This document shows, in pieces, positions 62,882-64,000 of a DNA stretch of 64,000 nucleotides. Each line of letters starts with the position of its first letter. Within the stretch, counting starts at the first letter, position 1. A program made the position numbers and the translations under genes. A model generated the notes under the pieces. The model made no database searches, was not told where the DNA came from, and saw only the letters and a list, made by a program, of their open reading frames with translations. Source of the stretch: Pantoea eucalypti (GTDB lineage: Bacteria > Pseudomonadota > Gammaproteobacteria > Enterobacterales > Enterobacteriaceae); contig NZ_CP045720.1 of assembly GCF_009646115.1 (NCBI RefSeq), positions 868,001-932,000 of the forward strand, read 5' to 3'.

Positions 62882-64000
62882 ATGAGCAAGAGCACTGCTG
62901 AGATCCGTCAAGCGTTTCTCGACTTTTTTCATAGCAAGGGACATGAGGTTGTAACCAGCAGCTCCCTCGTACCGAATAACGATCCAACCTTGTTGTTTAC
63001 CAACGCCGGGATGAACCAGTTTAAAGATGTGTTCCTCGGGCAGGACAAACGTGATTACACACGTGCGACCACGTCACAGCGCTGCGTACGCGCAGGCGGT
63101 AAACACAACGATCTTGAAAATGTCGGTTACACCGCACGTCATCACACCTTCTTTGAAATGCTGGGTAACTTCAGCTTTGGTGACTACTTCAAGAGAGAGG
63201 CGATTGGTTTTGCCTGGGAACTGCTGACGAGCGAGCAGTGGTTCAGCCTGCCAAAAGAGCGTCTGTGGGTGACGGTCTATGAAACCGACGATGAAGCCTT
63301 TGATATCTGGGCGAATGAAATCGGTGTGCCGCGCGAGCGCATTATTCGCATCGGTGACAACAAGGGCAGCGCATACGCGTCTGATAACTTCTGGCAGATG
63401 GGCGATACCGGTCCTTGTGGTCCATGCAGCGAGATTTTCTACGATCACGGCGATCACATCTGGGGTGGCCCACCAGGCAGCCCGGAAGAAGATGGCGATC
63501 GTTACATTGAAATCTGGAACATCGTCTTTATGCAGTTCAACCGTCAGGCGGATGGCACCATGCTGCCGCTGCCAAAACCGTCGGTTGATACCGGAATGGG
63601 CCTTGAGCGCATTTCCGCCGTTCTGCAACATGTTAACTCCAACTATGAAATCGACCTGTTCCAGAAACTGATTCAGGCCGTTGCACAGGTTACCGGTGCA
63701 ACTGACCTCAGCAACAAATCGCTGCGCGTTATTGCCGACCACATCCGTTCCTGTGCTTTCCTGATTGCCGATGGTGTGATCCCGTCGAATGAGAACCGTG
63801 GCTATGTGCTGCGTCGTATCATTCGTCGTGCCGTGCGTCATGGCAACATGCTGGGCGCCAAAGAAGCCTTCTTCTATAAGCTGGTTGCACCACTGATTGA
63901 GGTCATGGGCGCGGCAGGCGAAGAGTTGCAGCGTCAGCAGGCTCAGGTTGAGCAGGTGCTGAAAAGCGAAGAAGACCAGTTTGCCAGAACGCTGGAGCGC
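62882..64000 (+). CDS. alaS: Alanyl-tRNA synthetase AlaS (partial, 5' part)
   Basis: AlaS charges tRNA(Ala). The window holds the first 373 codons of about 875, with the class II catalytic core: motif 1 ([46 protein letters not shown], named for position only), motif 2 [18 protein letters not shown] and motif 3 [14 protein letters not shown], plus the start of the tRNA-recognition domain ([30 protein letters not shown]). Upstream, ACCAC (62820-62824) and GTGGT (62831-62835) form a small palindrome; E. coli AlaS represses its own gene at a palindrome near the promoter, but equivalence is unproven. The coding frame runs off the window. Confidence 0.97.
   Translation, partial: MSKSTAEIRQAFLDFFHSKGHEVVTSSSLVPNNDPTLLFTNAGMNQFKDVFLGQDKRDYTRATTSQRCVRAGGKHNDLENVGYTARHHTFFEMLGNFSFGDYFKREAIGFAWELLTSEQWFSLPKERLWVTVYETDDEAFDIWANEIGVPRERIIRIGDNKGSAYASDNFWQMGDTGPCGPCSEIFYDHGDHIWGGPPGSPEEDGDRYIEIWNIVFMQFNRQADGTMLPLPKPSVDTGMGLERISAVLQHVNSNYEIDLFQKLIQAVAQVTGATDLSNKSLRVIADHIRSCAFLIADGVIPSNENRGYVLRRIIRRAVRHGNMLGAKEAFFYKLVAPLIEVMGAAGEELQRQQAQVEQVLKSEEDQFARTLER

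Overview
The window is a stretch of enterobacterial chromosome. Protein sequences and gene order (xni-ppnN-queF-syd-csrB-yqcC-truC-yqcA, barA-rlmD-relA-mazG-pyrG-eno-queE, cysJIH, cysDNC-ygbE-ftsB-ispDF-truD-surE-pcm-nlpD-rpoS-mutS, mltB, pncC-recA-recX-alaS) match the Escherichia coli backbone closely. The divergence level, cysG placed in front of cysDNC, and the combined glucarate/galactarate cluster suggest an Erwiniaceae member, most likely Pantoea. The genus is inference; the order Enterobacterales is firm. Almost everything is core genome with dense, consistently biased coding. I see no prophage, insertion sequence, integrase, tRNA gene or CRISPR array.

Layout. 1-5786: xni (cut by the window edge), ppnN (TTG start), queF, syd, the CsrB regulatory RNA with a far-upstream UvrY-type palindrome, then yqcC-truC-yqcA. 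5854-14968: a complete D-glucarate/D-galactarate pathway, garD facing gudP-gudX-gudD-garL-garR-garK, running from uptake to 2-phosphoglycerate. 15157-25745: barA (the sensor kinase upstream of CsrB), rlmD, relA, mazG (no mazEF), pyrG, eno. 25895-27020: convergent queE and queD. 27319-37686: assimilatory sulfate reduction in two blocks, cysJIH and cysG-cysDNC, separated by a minus-strand iap / YciI-like pair. The two cys promoter regions share a 21-bp motif that is a candidate CysB site. 37741-44673: ygbE, ftsB, ispD, ispF, truD, surE, pcm, nlpD, rpoS. 44802-47363: mutS, directly convergent with rpoS.

47668-56826 is a respiratory nitrate block: narL on the minus strand, then narK-narGHJI on the plus strand. 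An FNR box and two NarL-type heptamers lie between them, but there is no narX sensor gene. 56977-60939 holds mltB, yjdM, an unassigned DapA-family gene, tam and pncC. 60942 to the end holds recA with an SOS box, recX and the 5' part of alaS.

Regulatory themes: BarA-UvrY-CsrB, ppGpp (relA) and RpoS are all in the window, and sulfur and nitrate genes carry recognisable control sites. The most interesting observations are: an Iap homologue with two acidic active-site residues of the M28 peptidase family apparently replaced; an orphan narL; the shared candidate CysB motif; and a recurring set of perfect inverted repeats without U-tracts, placed just after stop codons. I did not find a clearly new multi-gene system.
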